64,000 bases of DNA, from positions 1 through 64,000 of the forward strand of contig REDR01000045.1 of assembly GCA_007693385.1 (NCBI GenBank). Reading direction: 5' to 3'. The stretch is from Anaerolineaceae bacterium. Its GTDB lineage: Bacteria > Chloroflexota > Anaerolineae > Aggregatilineales > Phototrophicaceae. Position 1 is the first letter of the stretch; each line of letters begins with the position of its first letter. The notes beneath the pieces are model-generated. The model did not search any database. It was not told the origin of the DNA and was given only the letters and a program-made list of their open reading frames with translations. A program made the position numbers and the translations under genes. Positions 19,785 to 30,551 of this stretch are shown in pieces.

Positions 19785-19788
<4 letters not shown>
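18301..19788 (-). CDS. AlbA_2/Schlafen-type regulator with HATPase-like domain and winged helix
   Basis: A 495-residue protein. The N-terminal 120 residues match the AlbA_2 (Schlafen-like) domain: NERLDWFRD and MANAQGGHLLIGVVG. Residues 250-400 have the RecG-like HATPase_c_4 pattern with EAAREVVVNAVAHRDYSIQG (N-box-like), PGRLPGPVTLANI and [25 protein letters not shown]. The last 90 residues contain a winged-helix-like part (TRITNSQLQGMFPDVHAET). These proteins are usually called ATP-binding or transcriptional regulators without known targets. Its ATG overlaps the Lon stop (ATGA), so it is translationally coupled to Lon. Confidence 0.86.
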
Positions 19789-22238
<2,450 letters not shown>

Positions 22239-22426
22239 TTCCGATAAATGTTGGGATTAACTTTTAACTATACATCAACTGCCCACAATGCGTAAGTTAG
22301 AAAAAATCGCCGCCGCGCCAACCGCTTCTAACGGGCTTTCAAAACAGGGGGGGCTGGTCTAAAATGGCGTGACGGCGGCCTGAGCCGCGAATCATTTTGA
22401 CAAACCAACCATAGAGGTTTTTGCCT

Positions 22427-23839
22427 ATGCGTTACCCAATCGGCTTGATCGTTGTCTCTGCCGCGCTCGCGCTCGCCCTTGTGGTGAGTGGTGGCGTGCT
22501 ATTGCTTGACCCGCCGCGTGATCTGATCGTCTCGGCGGCGTTCGAGCCGGCGACTATATCGCCCAACGCGGACGGCGAAGACGACGTGACCCGCTTCACT
22601 TATGAGATTTCGCGCCCCGCGTGGGTGTCGCTGACCTTCACCGCCGAAGACGGCGAAGAATTCATATTCCGTGATCGTCAACCCCGCGACGCCGGACGCT
22701 ACAACGTGCTATTTAGCGGCGTGGTGGACGGCTTCACGTTGCCCGATGAGGACATCACCGGCGAAGTCGTGCGCCGCCTGATACCGGATGGCGTCTACAC
22801 ATGGCGCTTGACAGCCGAGCCGCAGGGCGACGGCGACCCCGCCGAGCAGACCGGCACGCTGACCGTGCAGGATGGCGCGGCGGAATTGCCCTTGCTGGTC
22901 GAGTTCTCCGTTCAGCCGGATGTGTTCATGCCCAATCAAGACGGCATCGCTGACCGCACGCAGATTAACGTGTTCGTCAATGTCGATCATGAGCAATTGA
23001 ACGTGTTCTTGCTCAATGCGGACGGCGAACAACTGCCGGTTGTGCGCCGTGAAGAAGGCCGCCGTACCGGAGAAGCAGGCCGCCATTTGTATGATTATGA
23101 GGGCGGCGTGGACATCGGCGCTGATCCGCCGCCGGATGGCGTGTATACCGTCGTCGCTGAAGTGCGCGATGCTGTCGGCCAGATCACACGGCGCACCGCG
23201 TCGCTAGAGATACGCAACGGCGGCAAGCCCCGCGCTGAGATACGCGGCCAGAACGTCGGCGCGACGGTGGTCTTTGTGGCGCGGCCTTACGATGAGCGCT
23301 ACTTCAGCGATAGCAACGGCTGGGGCGAGCGCATCGCCATTCCCGACGATCCGGCCGATACCAGCGCGTTGCCGGTCACGATGCCGCTAGGCGATATGCT
23401 GGTCTTCAAGCTGACCGTCGATAACTACGGCCCGACGCCGATTCGCACCAGTGGCCCGCCGCCGGGCACGGTGTACCAGTTTTCACAACGCGCCTCATCG
23501 CTGGGGGCGCTGGAACAGTCCGGCGTGTGGCGCGTCGGTATTGACTGCGAGACGGCGGAAGAATCCTATCGCTGGCGCTGGGGACTGGGCGATGAGGAAA
23601 CATTGCAGACTATCGAAGACCCCGTGACCGGCAATACTTACCTGTATCTGCCGCCCGGCGAGCGCATTGTGGTGTGGGGCGGAATCCGCATGACGGAGTT
23701 CAATCCATTCGCTAATCCGCAGGTGTGCTGGGCGGGGCTGATTCATGAAGATGTCGCTATCACCCTGCGGAATAACAATGTCGGGCGGCGTGAAGTGCGA
23801 ATTTTGCCGGTGGGCGAAACGACGGACGGAGGCGAATAA
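22427..23839 (+). CDS. Exported protein with two FlgD-like Ig domains
   Basis: A 470-residue protein with an N-terminal hydrophobic segment (IGLIVVSAALALALVVSGGV) acting as signal or anchor. Two repeats follow, each with a (S/M)PN-x-DG-x-x-D start, as in ISPNADGEDDVTRF and MPNQDGIADRTQI, and each with DGVYT near the end. These are the marks of FlgD-like Ig domains. The C-terminal 180 residues are not recognised. It is the first of four tightly spaced genes; GAGG lies before the ATG and a TAAAAT (22360-22365) may be its -10. A surface or cell-wall-associated role is inferred. Confidence 0.72.
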   Translation: MRYPIGLIVVSAALALALVVSGGVLLLDPPRDLIVSAAFEPATISPNADGEDDVTRFTYEISRPAWVSLTFTAEDGEEFIFRDRQPRDAGRYNVLFSGVVDGFTLPDEDITGEVVRRLIPDGVYTWRLTAEPQGDGDPAEQTGTLTVQDGAAELPLLVEFSVQPDVFMPNQDGIADRTQINVFVNVDHEQLNVFLLNADGEQLPVVRREEGRRTGEAGRHLYDYEGGVDIGADPPPDGVYTVVAEVRDAVGQITRRTASLEIRNGGKPRAEIRGQNVGATVVFVARPYDERYFSDSNGWGERIAIPDDPADTSALPVTMPLGDMLVFKLTVDNYGPTPIRTSGPPPGTVYQFSQRASSLGALEQSGVWRVGIDCETAEESYRWRWGLGDEETLQTIEDPVTGNTYLYLPPGERIVVWGGIRMTEFNPFANPQVCWAGLIHEDVAITLRNNNVGRREVRILPVGETTDGGE

Positions 23840-25162
23840 ATGGGCGCGATGTGGCGGGCTTTAACTGTGGCGCTGTGCTGTGTGCCGCTTCTGCTGGCGT
23901 GCGGTGGCGGCGATTCTGATGAGGCGGCACCGGTTGAATCCGACGCCGCGCCGACTGCCACGCTGGACGCATCAGCGCGATTGAGCGCGACGGCGGGCAC
24001 GGCTGACAATCCGTATGTGATGGCTTTGCGGGCGGTGGGCTTGATCGACGAGCAAGTGCCGGTCATGCTGGCCGATCTTGGCGCGGACGATGTGCCGTCG
24101 TCGGCGTCTTTGCGCGATGATCTCGGTTTGCGCGATGACCTGCGCGATCTGGAATTGGCGCTTATCGCCCATTTCGGCGTGGACATCCCCGACTATGAGC
24201 GCGATGACCTGCAAACCGTCGCCGACCTTGCGCCGTTCGTCTACCGGCGGGTGAGTGCCGCGCTCACCCGCGCCATCAACGAGCGCACCGGCTTATTCAT
24301 CGAGATCGCGCTGGTCGAGAGCTACGCGGAAGCGCTGACCGCGCTGTGCGCGTCGGATAGCGGTCTGGTCACGATGGCATGGCTGGACGGCATCGCCTAC
24401 ATAGCGGCGGAGGCGCTGGCCTGTGGCGATCCGGCGTTGCGCGTCCAATTAGCCGACGATAGGCCGTCACCATTCGCGGATGTCGCCTTTGACCGCGACG
24501 CGCTCACCGCGTTGGATGACGAAGCGGACGACGACGAAGAAGAAGAAGAAGAAGCGGCGGACTCAGCCGACGAATCCGCGCCTTCCGTGATTGCCGCGCC
24601 GCCGCATGTGACCGTCCGTGCCGCCTCTCTGCGCTCCGGTACGGAGGGCGTGCTGATGATCGCGTCTGATCTGGGCGCGACCAATCCCGCCGTGCTGGAA
24701 ACGCGGGCGTTCTGCCGCCTGTCGGCGACGGATTTCTTTAGCTGGTTCTTGCCGTCGCTGATATTCAGCGCGGAAGGCGTCAGTCCGGCGGAGGTGGTCG
24801 AGATGGAGTCGCCGCTTGATATGTTGCGGGCGATTGCTGATGGCGATTGTGCGGGCGCGATGTTCTCACGCGCTCAACTGCGCGAGCTGGAAGACCTGCC
24901 CGAATTCGACGATATGCGCGTATCGCGCACCACGCCGACTCTACCGTATGGCGTGCTGACCTATCCGCTAGAAGTCGATGTCGGCGTGCGCCTGAGTCTG
25001 GACGATCACTTGATCGAATTGGCCGCCGATGCGGTAGACGGGCGCTATTTGCATCTGCTACTGGGGCATCATGTGCTGGCCGAAGTGAGCGCGGACGATT
25101 TCGCGGCGTTGCGGGCGTTCATCGAAGAATCCGGCTATGATCTGGCGCAAGTGGGCAACTAG
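23840..25162 (+). CDS. Lipoprotein with ACP-like domain and PhnD-like domain
   Basis: A 440-residue lipoprotein: signal MWRALTVALCCVPLLLAC with the lipobox Cys21. Residues about 60-135 resemble an acyl carrier protein: DDLGLRDDLRDLELALIAHFG then VDIPDYERDDLQTVADL; the serine that carries phosphopantetheine is Asp100. After it comes a periplasmic binding-like part (INERTGLFIEIALVESYAEAL, GLVTMAWLDGIAYIA), as in phosphate or phosphonate binding proteins, split by an acidic run (DDEADDDEEEEEEAADSADES region, 226-246). The start ATG touches the previous stop; GGAGG is 8 nt upstream. Its ligand is unknown. Confidence 0.7.
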   Translation: MGAMWRALTVALCCVPLLLACGGGDSDEAAPVESDAAPTATLDASARLSATAGTADNPYVMALRAVGLIDEQVPVMLADLGADDVPSSASLRDDLGLRDDLRDLELALIAHFGVDIPDYERDDLQTVADLAPFVYRRVSAALTRAINERTGLFIEIALVESYAEALTALCASDSGLVTMAWLDGIAYIAAEALACGDPALRVQLADDRPSPFADVAFDRDALTALDDEADDDEEEEEEAADSADESAPSVIAAPPHVTVRAASLRSGTEGVLMIASDLGATNPAVLETRAFCRLSATDFFSWFLPSLIFSAEGVSPAEVVEMESPLDMLRAIADGDCAGAMFSRAQLRELEDLPEFDDMRVSRTTPTLPYGVLTYPLEVDVGVRLSLDDHLIELAADAVDGRYLHLLLGHHVLAEVSADDFAALRAFIEESGYDLAQVGN

Positions 25163-25165
25163 CCG

Positions 25166-26098
25166 ATGTTTGATCTTGCGGTAGTTATCGTTACATGGAA
25201 CGTGCGCGAGATGGCGCTGGACGCGATCCGCACCGTCATCGAAGACATGGCGAATAGCGGTTTAGATGGTCGCGTGTATGTGGTCGATAGCGCGTCATCG
25301 GATGGCACGGCGGAGGCGGTAGCTTCGGCCTTCCCGCAGGTAGACGTGTATGCCAGCCCGGACAACATCGGATTCGGACGCTCCAATAATCATGCGATCC
25401 AGCGCGTGATGGCGCTGTACGAGCCGCCCCGCGCCGTGTATCTGCTGAACCCGGACACTATCACCCGCGCCGGTGCCACCCGTGCGCTGTATGATGCGCT
25501 GATGGCTGATGAGTCCTGCGGGCTGGTTGGCGCTCAACTCGAATATGGTGATGGCGCTTTTCAGCATGGCGCGTTCATGTTTCCGGGCTTGCGCCAGCTA
25601 TGGATGGAGCTATTCCCCGCGCCCGCCCGCCTGACGGAGACGACATTCAACGGACGCTATCCGCGCCATCTGTACACGGTGGGCGAGCCGTTCGGCGTGG
25701 ATTTCACGCTGGGCGCGACCATGATGCTCAAGACCGAAGTCATCCGGCAAACCGGCATGTTTGACGAAGACTTCTTCATGTATTGCGAAGAAGTCGATTG
25801 GGCGTGGCGCATCCGGCGGGCGGGCTGGGATGTGCGGTGCGTGCCACAGGCGCGGGTGGTGCATCTTGCCGGCCAGAGTTCGGGGCAGGTGCGCCCGCGT
25901 AGCCTCATCAACCTGTGGGAAAGCCGCCTGAAGTTATTCCGCAAACATTATCCGGCGTGGAAGTTCCGCGCCGCACGCTGGATGATCGCCGCCGGTATGC
26001 GCCGCAAAATTCGGCAAGCGGACGCGCTCCCACCGGATGAGCGTCCGGCCATCGTCGCCGCCTATCAGCACATCATGGAGTTAGCCCGCCATGCCTAG
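25166..26098 (+). CDS. Glycosyltransferase family 2 (rhamnosyltransferase-like)
   Basis: A 310-residue GT2 enzyme. It begins DLAVVIVTWNVREM, with the nucleotide-sugar pocket VVDSASSDGT and the DxD-type motif LLNPDT (residues near 95). FDEDFFMYCEEVDWAWR and GWDVRCVPQARVVHL are typical of rhamnosyltransferase-like cell-surface enzymes. It would add sugar from a nucleotide donor to a lipid-linked or polysaccharide acceptor at the inner membrane face. It follows the lipoprotein gene by 3 bp and overlaps the next glycosyltransferase by 8 bp, so the four genes form one operon. Confidence 0.88.
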   Translation: MFDLAVVIVTWNVREMALDAIRTVIEDMANSGLDGRVYVVDSASSDGTAEAVASAFPQVDVYASPDNIGFGRSNNHAIQRVMALYEPPRAVYLLNPDTITRAGATRALYDALMADESCGLVGAQLEYGDGAFQHGAFMFPGLRQLWMELFPAPARLTETTFNGRYPRHLYTVGEPFGVDFTLGATMMLKTEVIRQTGMFDEDFFMYCEEVDWAWRIRRAGWDVRCVPQARVVHLAGQSSGQVRPRSLINLWESRLKLFRKHYPAWKFRAARWMIAAGMRRKIRQADALPPDERPAIVAAYQHIMELARHA

Positions 26099-26852
26099 CA
26101 TCGTCGCCGTGATCCTCACCTACAACGAATCCGCCCACATCGCCGACTGCATCGCTAGCGTCCGCTTCGCGGATGAGGTGGTGGTGTTCGATAGCTACAG
26201 CACCGACGACACCGTGCAGATCGCACGCGATTGCGGCGCGGTAGTCCTGCAAAATCCGTTTGAGAATTACGCGCAACAGCGCAACGCCGCGTTGAAAGCG
26301 ATGGAAGACCGCGCCGACTGGCTGTTATTCGTCGATGCTGACGAGCGCATATCGCCGGAACTGGCGGCGGAAATCCGCGAGGCGTCGGCGCAATCCGGCT
26401 ATGATGGCTGGCGTATTCCGCGCCATAATTACATCTTCGGCAAGCTGACGCGGGGCGCGGGCTGGTATCCGGATTATCAAACGCGCTTGCTACGTCTGGG
26501 CGCGGCGCACTATGACCCGCGCCGTAAAGTTCACGAGATCGTCTTGCTGGACGGCGGCGACTCGCGGCTGGGCACGCTGGAAAATCCGATCATCCATTAT
26601 AACTACACGGACGGCGTACAATTCGCCGCCAAACAGCGCAAATACACCGCTTACGAGGCGAAGATCATGCACGAGCAGGGCATCCGCCCGCGCCCGCAGA
26701 ATTACATCCTGCAACCGTTGCGGCATTTCCGCTGGCGTTTCTTCACGCTCAAAGGCTACCGCGACGGACTGCACGGTTTGCGTCTCAGTTTGTGGCTGTC
26801 GTGGTATGAATTCCGCAAGTATCAGATTCTGCGCGGCTTCTGGAAGCGCTGA
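26091..26852 (+). CDS. Glycosyltransferase family 2 (WaaE/KdtX-like)
   Basis: A 253-residue GT2 protein. Motifs: VAVILTYNESAHIADC, VVVFDSYSTDDTVQIARD, and WLLFVDADERISPEL carrying the DAD acid triad. The C-terminal HNYIFGKLTRGAGWYPDYQTRLLR fits lipopolysaccharide core glucosyltransferases of the WaaE group, though monoderm bacteria use related enzymes for surface glycans. It overlaps the upstream glycosyltransferase by 8 bp and closes the operon. A terminator-like hairpin follows the stop. Confidence 0.88.
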   Translation: MPSIVAVILTYNESAHIADCIASVRFADEVVVFDSYSTDDTVQIARDCGAVVLQNPFENYAQQRNAALKAMEDRADWLLFVDADERISPELAAEIREASAQSGYDGWRIPRHNYIFGKLTRGAGWYPDYQTRLLRLGAAHYDPRRKVHEIVLLDGGDSRLGTLENPIIHYNYTDGVQFAAKQRKYTAYEAKIMHEQGIRPRPQNYILQPLRHFRWRFFTLKGYRDGLHGLRLSLWLSWYEFRKYQILRGFWKR

Positions 26853-26871
26853 GCAATGCGTAGGCGGGGGC

Positions 26872-26893
26872 GGGGACGCTTGAGGGCGTCCCC
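26872..26893 (+). terminator. Stem-loop after the glycosyltransferase operon
   Basis: GGGGACGC (26872-26879) pairs perfectly with GCGTCCCC (26886-26893) over a 6-nt loop. It lies between the convergent glycosyltransferase and hpf genes. The T tract is weak, so it may act from both sides. Confidence 0.6.
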
Positions 26894-26907
26894 GTTGTAT
26901 CGTGTGT

Positions 26908-27534
26908 CTAGCCGTTCGCGGGTAATAGCACGCCGTAGCCGCCACCATCGCGGATGTATACCACGTTCACATTGCCGGTCTGATCGTTGAGGAACATGAA
27001 GAACTTGTGCCCCAACAATTCCATTTGCTCGATGGCTTCTTGCTCGCTCATCGGGCTGAGGTCTAGCGCCTTGCGCCGCACGATTTCGTCCGCCGTTTCA
27101 TCATATGCCGCGTTATATTCTTCGGCGATTTCTTCGTAGTGCGGCACTTCTTCAGCGATGTCCAGTTCTTCCTGCGTAGCGATGAAGCGCTCCGCCGGTT
27201 TGCCGGAACGCCGTCTGCGATCTTTGACCTTGCCCTTGAAGCGCTGAATTTGCCGGAACATCTTATCACAGGCGGCATTGACCGCTTTCTTGACCGCCTC
27301 TTGATCGTCGCCGCTGATGCGCTCTTCGGCGCGGAGGATCGCGCCACGAGAGTGACGCAGGGTGATCTGCGCGATGGTCAGATCAGCGCCGCGCTTGGCG
27401 TTCTTGCGCGACAGTTCCAGCGAGAGATCGGTGATATTCGGCAGATAACGGTCTAGCTTGCCGAGTTTGTTTTGGGCGAACTCCTCAAGATGTGGTGGTA
27501 AATTTATATTTTGGCTACGAATGTGTAGTTGCAT
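26908..27534 (-). CDS. hpf: Ribosome hibernation promoting factor, long form
   Basis: A 208-residue long-form HPF. The N-terminal S30AE fold starts MQLHIRSQNINLPPHLEEF and continues to about residue 105 with the basic stretch KVKDRRRRSGK. The C-terminal domain (about 150-205) has MSEQEAIEQMELLGHKFF then MFLNDQTGNVNVVYIR. Long HPFs hold ribosomes as 100S dimers in stationary phase. AAGGAG precedes the ATG. It begins 15 bp after comF, so the two are one transcript. Confidence 0.94.
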   Translation of the reverse strand: MQLHIRSQNINLPPHLEEFAQNKLGKLDRYLPNITDLSLELSRKNAKRGADLTIAQITLRHSRGAILRAEERISGDDQEAVKKAVNAACDKMFRQIQRFKGKVKDRRRRSGKPAERFIATQEELDIAEEVPHYEEIAEEYNAAYDETADEIVRRKALDLSPMSEQEAIEQMELLGHKFFMFLNDQTGNVNVVYIRDGGGYGVLLPANG

Positions 27535-27549
27535 TATTCTTGCTCCTTC

Positions 27550-28293
27550 TTAATGAGAGTTCCTCAAAGAGTCATCAGTGACGGCGGCGGAATCCGCGAC
27601 GGTCACTGTGAGTCCGTCAATGTGTGTCGCGCCTGCGGATTGCAGGGCGGCGGCACAGTGCCACAACGTCGCGCCGGACGTGCTGACATCATCCACGACG
27701 ACCACGCGCAGACCGGCGGAATCGGGATGCGCGGCGAACGCGCCCGCCACATTTTGCAGGCGTCCGGCGCGGTCTAGCCCGACCTGTGCCCCCGTGTGGC
27801 GCTCACGTTGTAGCAGGTCGAAGCGTGCCGGTATGCCGGTCTTCTGCGCCAGTTCCCACGCCATCAATGACGCTTGATTATAACCGCGTTCGGCTTCGCG
27901 TCTAGGATGCAAAGGCACGGGCATGATGCAATCGGCTTGCAAACCGGAATCCGCCATCACCCGCGCCAGACGCGCCGCCAGTGGTTGATAGAGCGTCGTG
28001 GCGTTCTGATACTTAAAAGCGTGGATGGCTTGCGCCACGATCCCGTCATGCTTTCCGGCGCTGTAGACTGCCATCTGCTCCGCGTGTCGCTTGCATGTCT
28101 GCACCGGCTCGATTTCCAGTGTGTGCAGGCAACGCCCGCACCACACATGATCGACACGCCCGCAGGATTCACAGCGCGGCGGGAAAACCAGATCGAGCGC
28201 TCCGTCCAGCAGACGCGCCCACCGTGATCGAGACGCAACAAGCCCCGCGAAAGGTTCTCTCAGGGCTTGCCGGTCATTGTCGTTCGATAGCAT
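27550..28293 (-). CDS. comF: ComF family phosphoribosyltransferase-like protein
   Basis: A 247-residue protein. A zinc-finger-like pair CESCG...WCGRC lies near residues 40-55. The phosphoribosyltransferase signature RVVVVDDVSTSGAT is near 205, and the central PVPLHPRREAERGYNQA motif is the ComF landmark. ComF is needed for DNA uptake in some competent bacteria, but in many genomes its role is not tested. The start at 28293 has GGAGG 8 nt upstream; the longer reading to 28350 is less likely. It is followed by hpf. Confidence 0.88.
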   Translation of the reverse strand: MLSNDNDRQALREPFAGLVASRSRWARLLDGALDLVFPPRCESCGRVDHVWCGRCLHTLEIEPVQTCKRHAEQMAVYSAGKHDGIVAQAIHAFKYQNATTLYQPLAARLARVMADSGLQADCIMPVPLHPRREAERGYNQASLMAWELAQKTGIPARFDLLQRERHTGAQVGLDRAGRLQNVAGAFAAHPDSAGLRVVVVDDVSTSGATLWHCAAALQSAGATHIDGLTVTVADSAAVTDDSLRNSH

Positions 28294-28405
28294 CCAACCA
28301 GCCTCCGTCAACGGGTGGTCTTGTAGGACGATGGCATCGGCGCATGTCAACGCCGTGTGACCTCATTATACAGCAACTTTTATCTGGGGATAATTCACGC
28401 TTGCA

Positions 28406-28423
28406 GGCGTAGCACGCTACGCC
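28406..28423. repeat. Short palindrome GGCGTAGC-ac-GCTACGCC
   Basis: A perfect palindrome in the intergenic stretch between comF and the Tad genes. The core TAGCACGCTACGCC recurs at 54680-54693, so it may be a small dispersed element. Confidence 0.5.
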
Positions 28424-28452
28424 GCTACTACAGATTTTCGTTCAGACTGTAG

Positions 28453-28472
28453 GGGCGCAATTCATTGCGCCC
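28453..28472. repeat. REP-like palindrome GGGCGCAAT-tc-ATTGCGCCC
   Basis: A perfect 9-bp inverted repeat with a 2-nt loop, lying just outside tadC. Related blocks (GGGCGCAAT and ATTGCGCCC) occur at 38926-38955. It may double as a terminator for tadC. Confidence 0.5.
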
Positions 28473-28497
28473 AAGATTTTCGGTATCGCACGGGCGT

Positions 28498-29439
28498 TTA
28501 GAAACGCTCGAACGCGCCGGACTCCATCACGGCGAGGATCGCCGGGCCTAGCAAAACGATGAAGATCGACGGGAAGATCAAGAACACCATCGGGATCAAC
28601 ATTTTGACCGGCGCCTGTTGCGCTTTTTCCTGTGCGCGTTGGCGACGCTTGACGCGCATCTGCTCCGACTGAATACGTAACACCTGCGACATACCGACGC
28701 CGAGTTGGTCGGCTTGCACGATGGCGGCGACGAACGTCGTCACGTCGGGAACGTCCATGCGCTCCGCCATGTCGCGCAGGGCATCGCGCCGTAACTTGCC
28801 GAGCTGAATCTCACGCAGGACACGCCCGAAAGCTAGCGCTAACTCGTTGTCCCACTTCTCGTACACTTTGCCCATCGCCATATCGAAGCCCAGACCGGCC
28901 TCCACGCAGATCACCAGCAAGTCGAGCGCGTCCGGCAAAGCCCGCAGGATGCTCTCTTGCCGCCTCTGAATCTTGGTATTTAACTGCGACATCGGCATGT
29001 AGTAACCCATCGCCGCGCCACCGACGAAGAACATCACGGAGGTCTGGAACGTCTCTTCGAGTATCTGCACCGCGATGAGACCGCCACCAACGGCGAAGAC
29101 CACAGTCAGCACGATGCGCTGAATGAAGAACTGCGACGGGTCGGTTGTCATACCGGCTAATTCTATCTTCTGCCGCACCGTCTCTAACTGCTTCTGCGGC
29201 GTTAGCCGGATGACGACCCCCGCCACGCCCCTGAGGAACGGCTCGATCACGCGCTCTTTCATGCCGATAGACATTTCGACTTCTTCTAGCGAAGTCGGCA
29301 ATTCGCGGTCACCGTATTGCTCGAGGATGTCGGCTAGCGGGTCTTTTTCGCTGTCCTGACGCAGGCCGATATAGACCATCAGCCCCAGCGCCACCACAAC
29401 GATGATTAAAAAGATGAGTATATTTACGGGAATCGGCAT
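28498..29439 (-). CDS. tadC: Tad pilus inner-membrane platform protein TadC
   Basis: A 313-residue T2SSF-family protein. There is an N-terminal helix (INILIFLIIVVVALGLMVYI type, residues 3-22), a second near 110, the F domain near 165-290 with ALPDALDLLVICVEAGLGFDMAM, and a last helix near 290-308. It forms the inner-membrane platform of the Tad/Flp pilus machine with TadB. It is the last gene of a five-gene run, 12 bp after tadB. The usual pilin, prepilin peptidase and secretin are not in the window. Confidence 0.9.
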   Translation of the reverse strand: MPIPVNILIFLIIVVVALGLMVYIGLRQDSEKDPLADILEQYGDRELPTSLEEVEMSIGMKERVIEPFLRGVAGVVIRLTPQKQLETVRQKIELAGMTTDPSQFFIQRIVLTVVFAVGGGLIAVQILEETFQTSVMFFVGGAAMGYYMPMSQLNTKIQRRQESILRALPDALDLLVICVEAGLGFDMAMGKVYEKWDNELALAFGRVLREIQLGKLRRDALRDMAERMDVPDVTTFVAAIVQADQLGVGMSQVLRIQSEQMRVKRRQRAQEKAQQAPVKMLIPMVFLIFPSIFIVLLGPAILAVMESGAFERF

Positions 29440-29451
29440 CGGGTTATCGTC

Positions 29452-30432
29452 CTATATGTCAATGTCAACGATCTTTTGCACTACTGCCGCGCCAATGCCA
29501 ATCATCGCCAGACCGACGCCGAGCAACGGCCAGCCACACGCCCGATTATCAAATAGCGGGTTGATGAAGCCGGGGCTAACGACCTGCAAGAACAGCGCCA
29601 GCACGATAGGCAAGAAGCTAATCAGATAGCCGGTGATGCGCCCCTGCGCGGTCAGCACGCGGATTTCACCTTTTAGCTTGATGCGCTCGCGGATGGTGTG
29701 GCCGATGACCGCCAGAATCTCCGCCAGATTACCGCCGACTTCGCGGTTGATGTTCACGGCGGTGATGACCAGATCGAGGTCTTCGCTCTCCACGCGATCA
29801 AGCATGTGCTGTAGCGCGTCGCCCATGTCGATGCCGAGCTGTACTTCCTGCACCACGCGATGAAATTCGGTCTTGGTCGGCTCGCTGGAGTCGCGGGCGA
29901 TGGCTTCCATTGATTGCAGGGCGCTATAGCCGGAGCGTAGCGCGTTCGTCCACAGGCTGAGCGTGTCCGGCAATTGCGTTTCAAATTCACGCAGGCGCGA
30001 GCTAATCTTGCGCGAAACGTAAATACGCGGGAACAGAAAGCCGACGAAGCCGCCGATGATCGAGAAAACAATATCGCCACTGAAAAGCACGAAGTACCCG
30101 ACGGCGAAAACGCCCAGCGTGCTGATGATATGCAACGCGGCGAACTCTCCAATAGTCAGCTTGAGGTTGGCGCGTGCGAGTTGAATACGCCATTTCTGGC
30201 CGAATTTGCGATTTGCGAAGAAGCTGTCTAGCGCTTCAATCGCCCGCCCTTCGCCCTTATCTACCGCTTGATCGTCTTCGTCGCCGTATGTCTGGAAGCT
30301 GTCGTTCGTCGCTTCTTCAAGGCGACGCTCAACAAAGTCTTCATCAGAGCGTGCGGTGAAGATGCCGATGGCGACGATCACCATAGACAACAGACCCGCC
30401 CCGCCTAGAATTAGTAATTGCTCCGTACTCAT
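29452..30432 (-). CDS. tadB: Tad pilus inner-membrane platform protein TadB
   Basis: A 326-residue T2SSF protein with an N-terminal helix (LLILGGAGLLSMVIVAIGIF), a central pair of membrane helices near 110-150, the F domain around 160-290 with LPDTLSLWTNALRSGYSAL and the C-terminal helices. It works as the platform with TadC. It begins 119 bp after cpaF. Its closest relatives in the family lack a pilin-like part, as here. Confidence 0.9.
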   Translation of the reverse strand: MSTEQLLILGGAGLLSMVIVAIGIFTARSDEDFVERRLEEATNDSFQTYGDEDDQAVDKGEGRAIEALDSFFANRKFGQKWRIQLARANLKLTIGEFAALHIISTLGVFAVGYFVLFSGDIVFSIIGGFVGFLFPRIYVSRKISSRLREFETQLPDTLSLWTNALRSGYSALQSMEAIARDSSEPTKTEFHRVVQEVQLGIDMGDALQHMLDRVESEDLDLVITAVNINREVGGNLAEILAVIGHTIRERIKLKGEIRVLTAQGRITGYLISFLPIVLALFLQVVSPGFINPLFDNRACGWPLLGVGLAMIGIGAAVVQKIVDIDI

Positions 30433-30551
30433 GGCTCTATCCCGCTATACTCGAACAAGTCCGTCTACGCTTGATTGTAGTCGGCGGCGGTTTGTGGCGT
30501 CAACGCATCTGACAGGATACAAACCGCCTTATAACCGGCGTGTGCGCGGCA

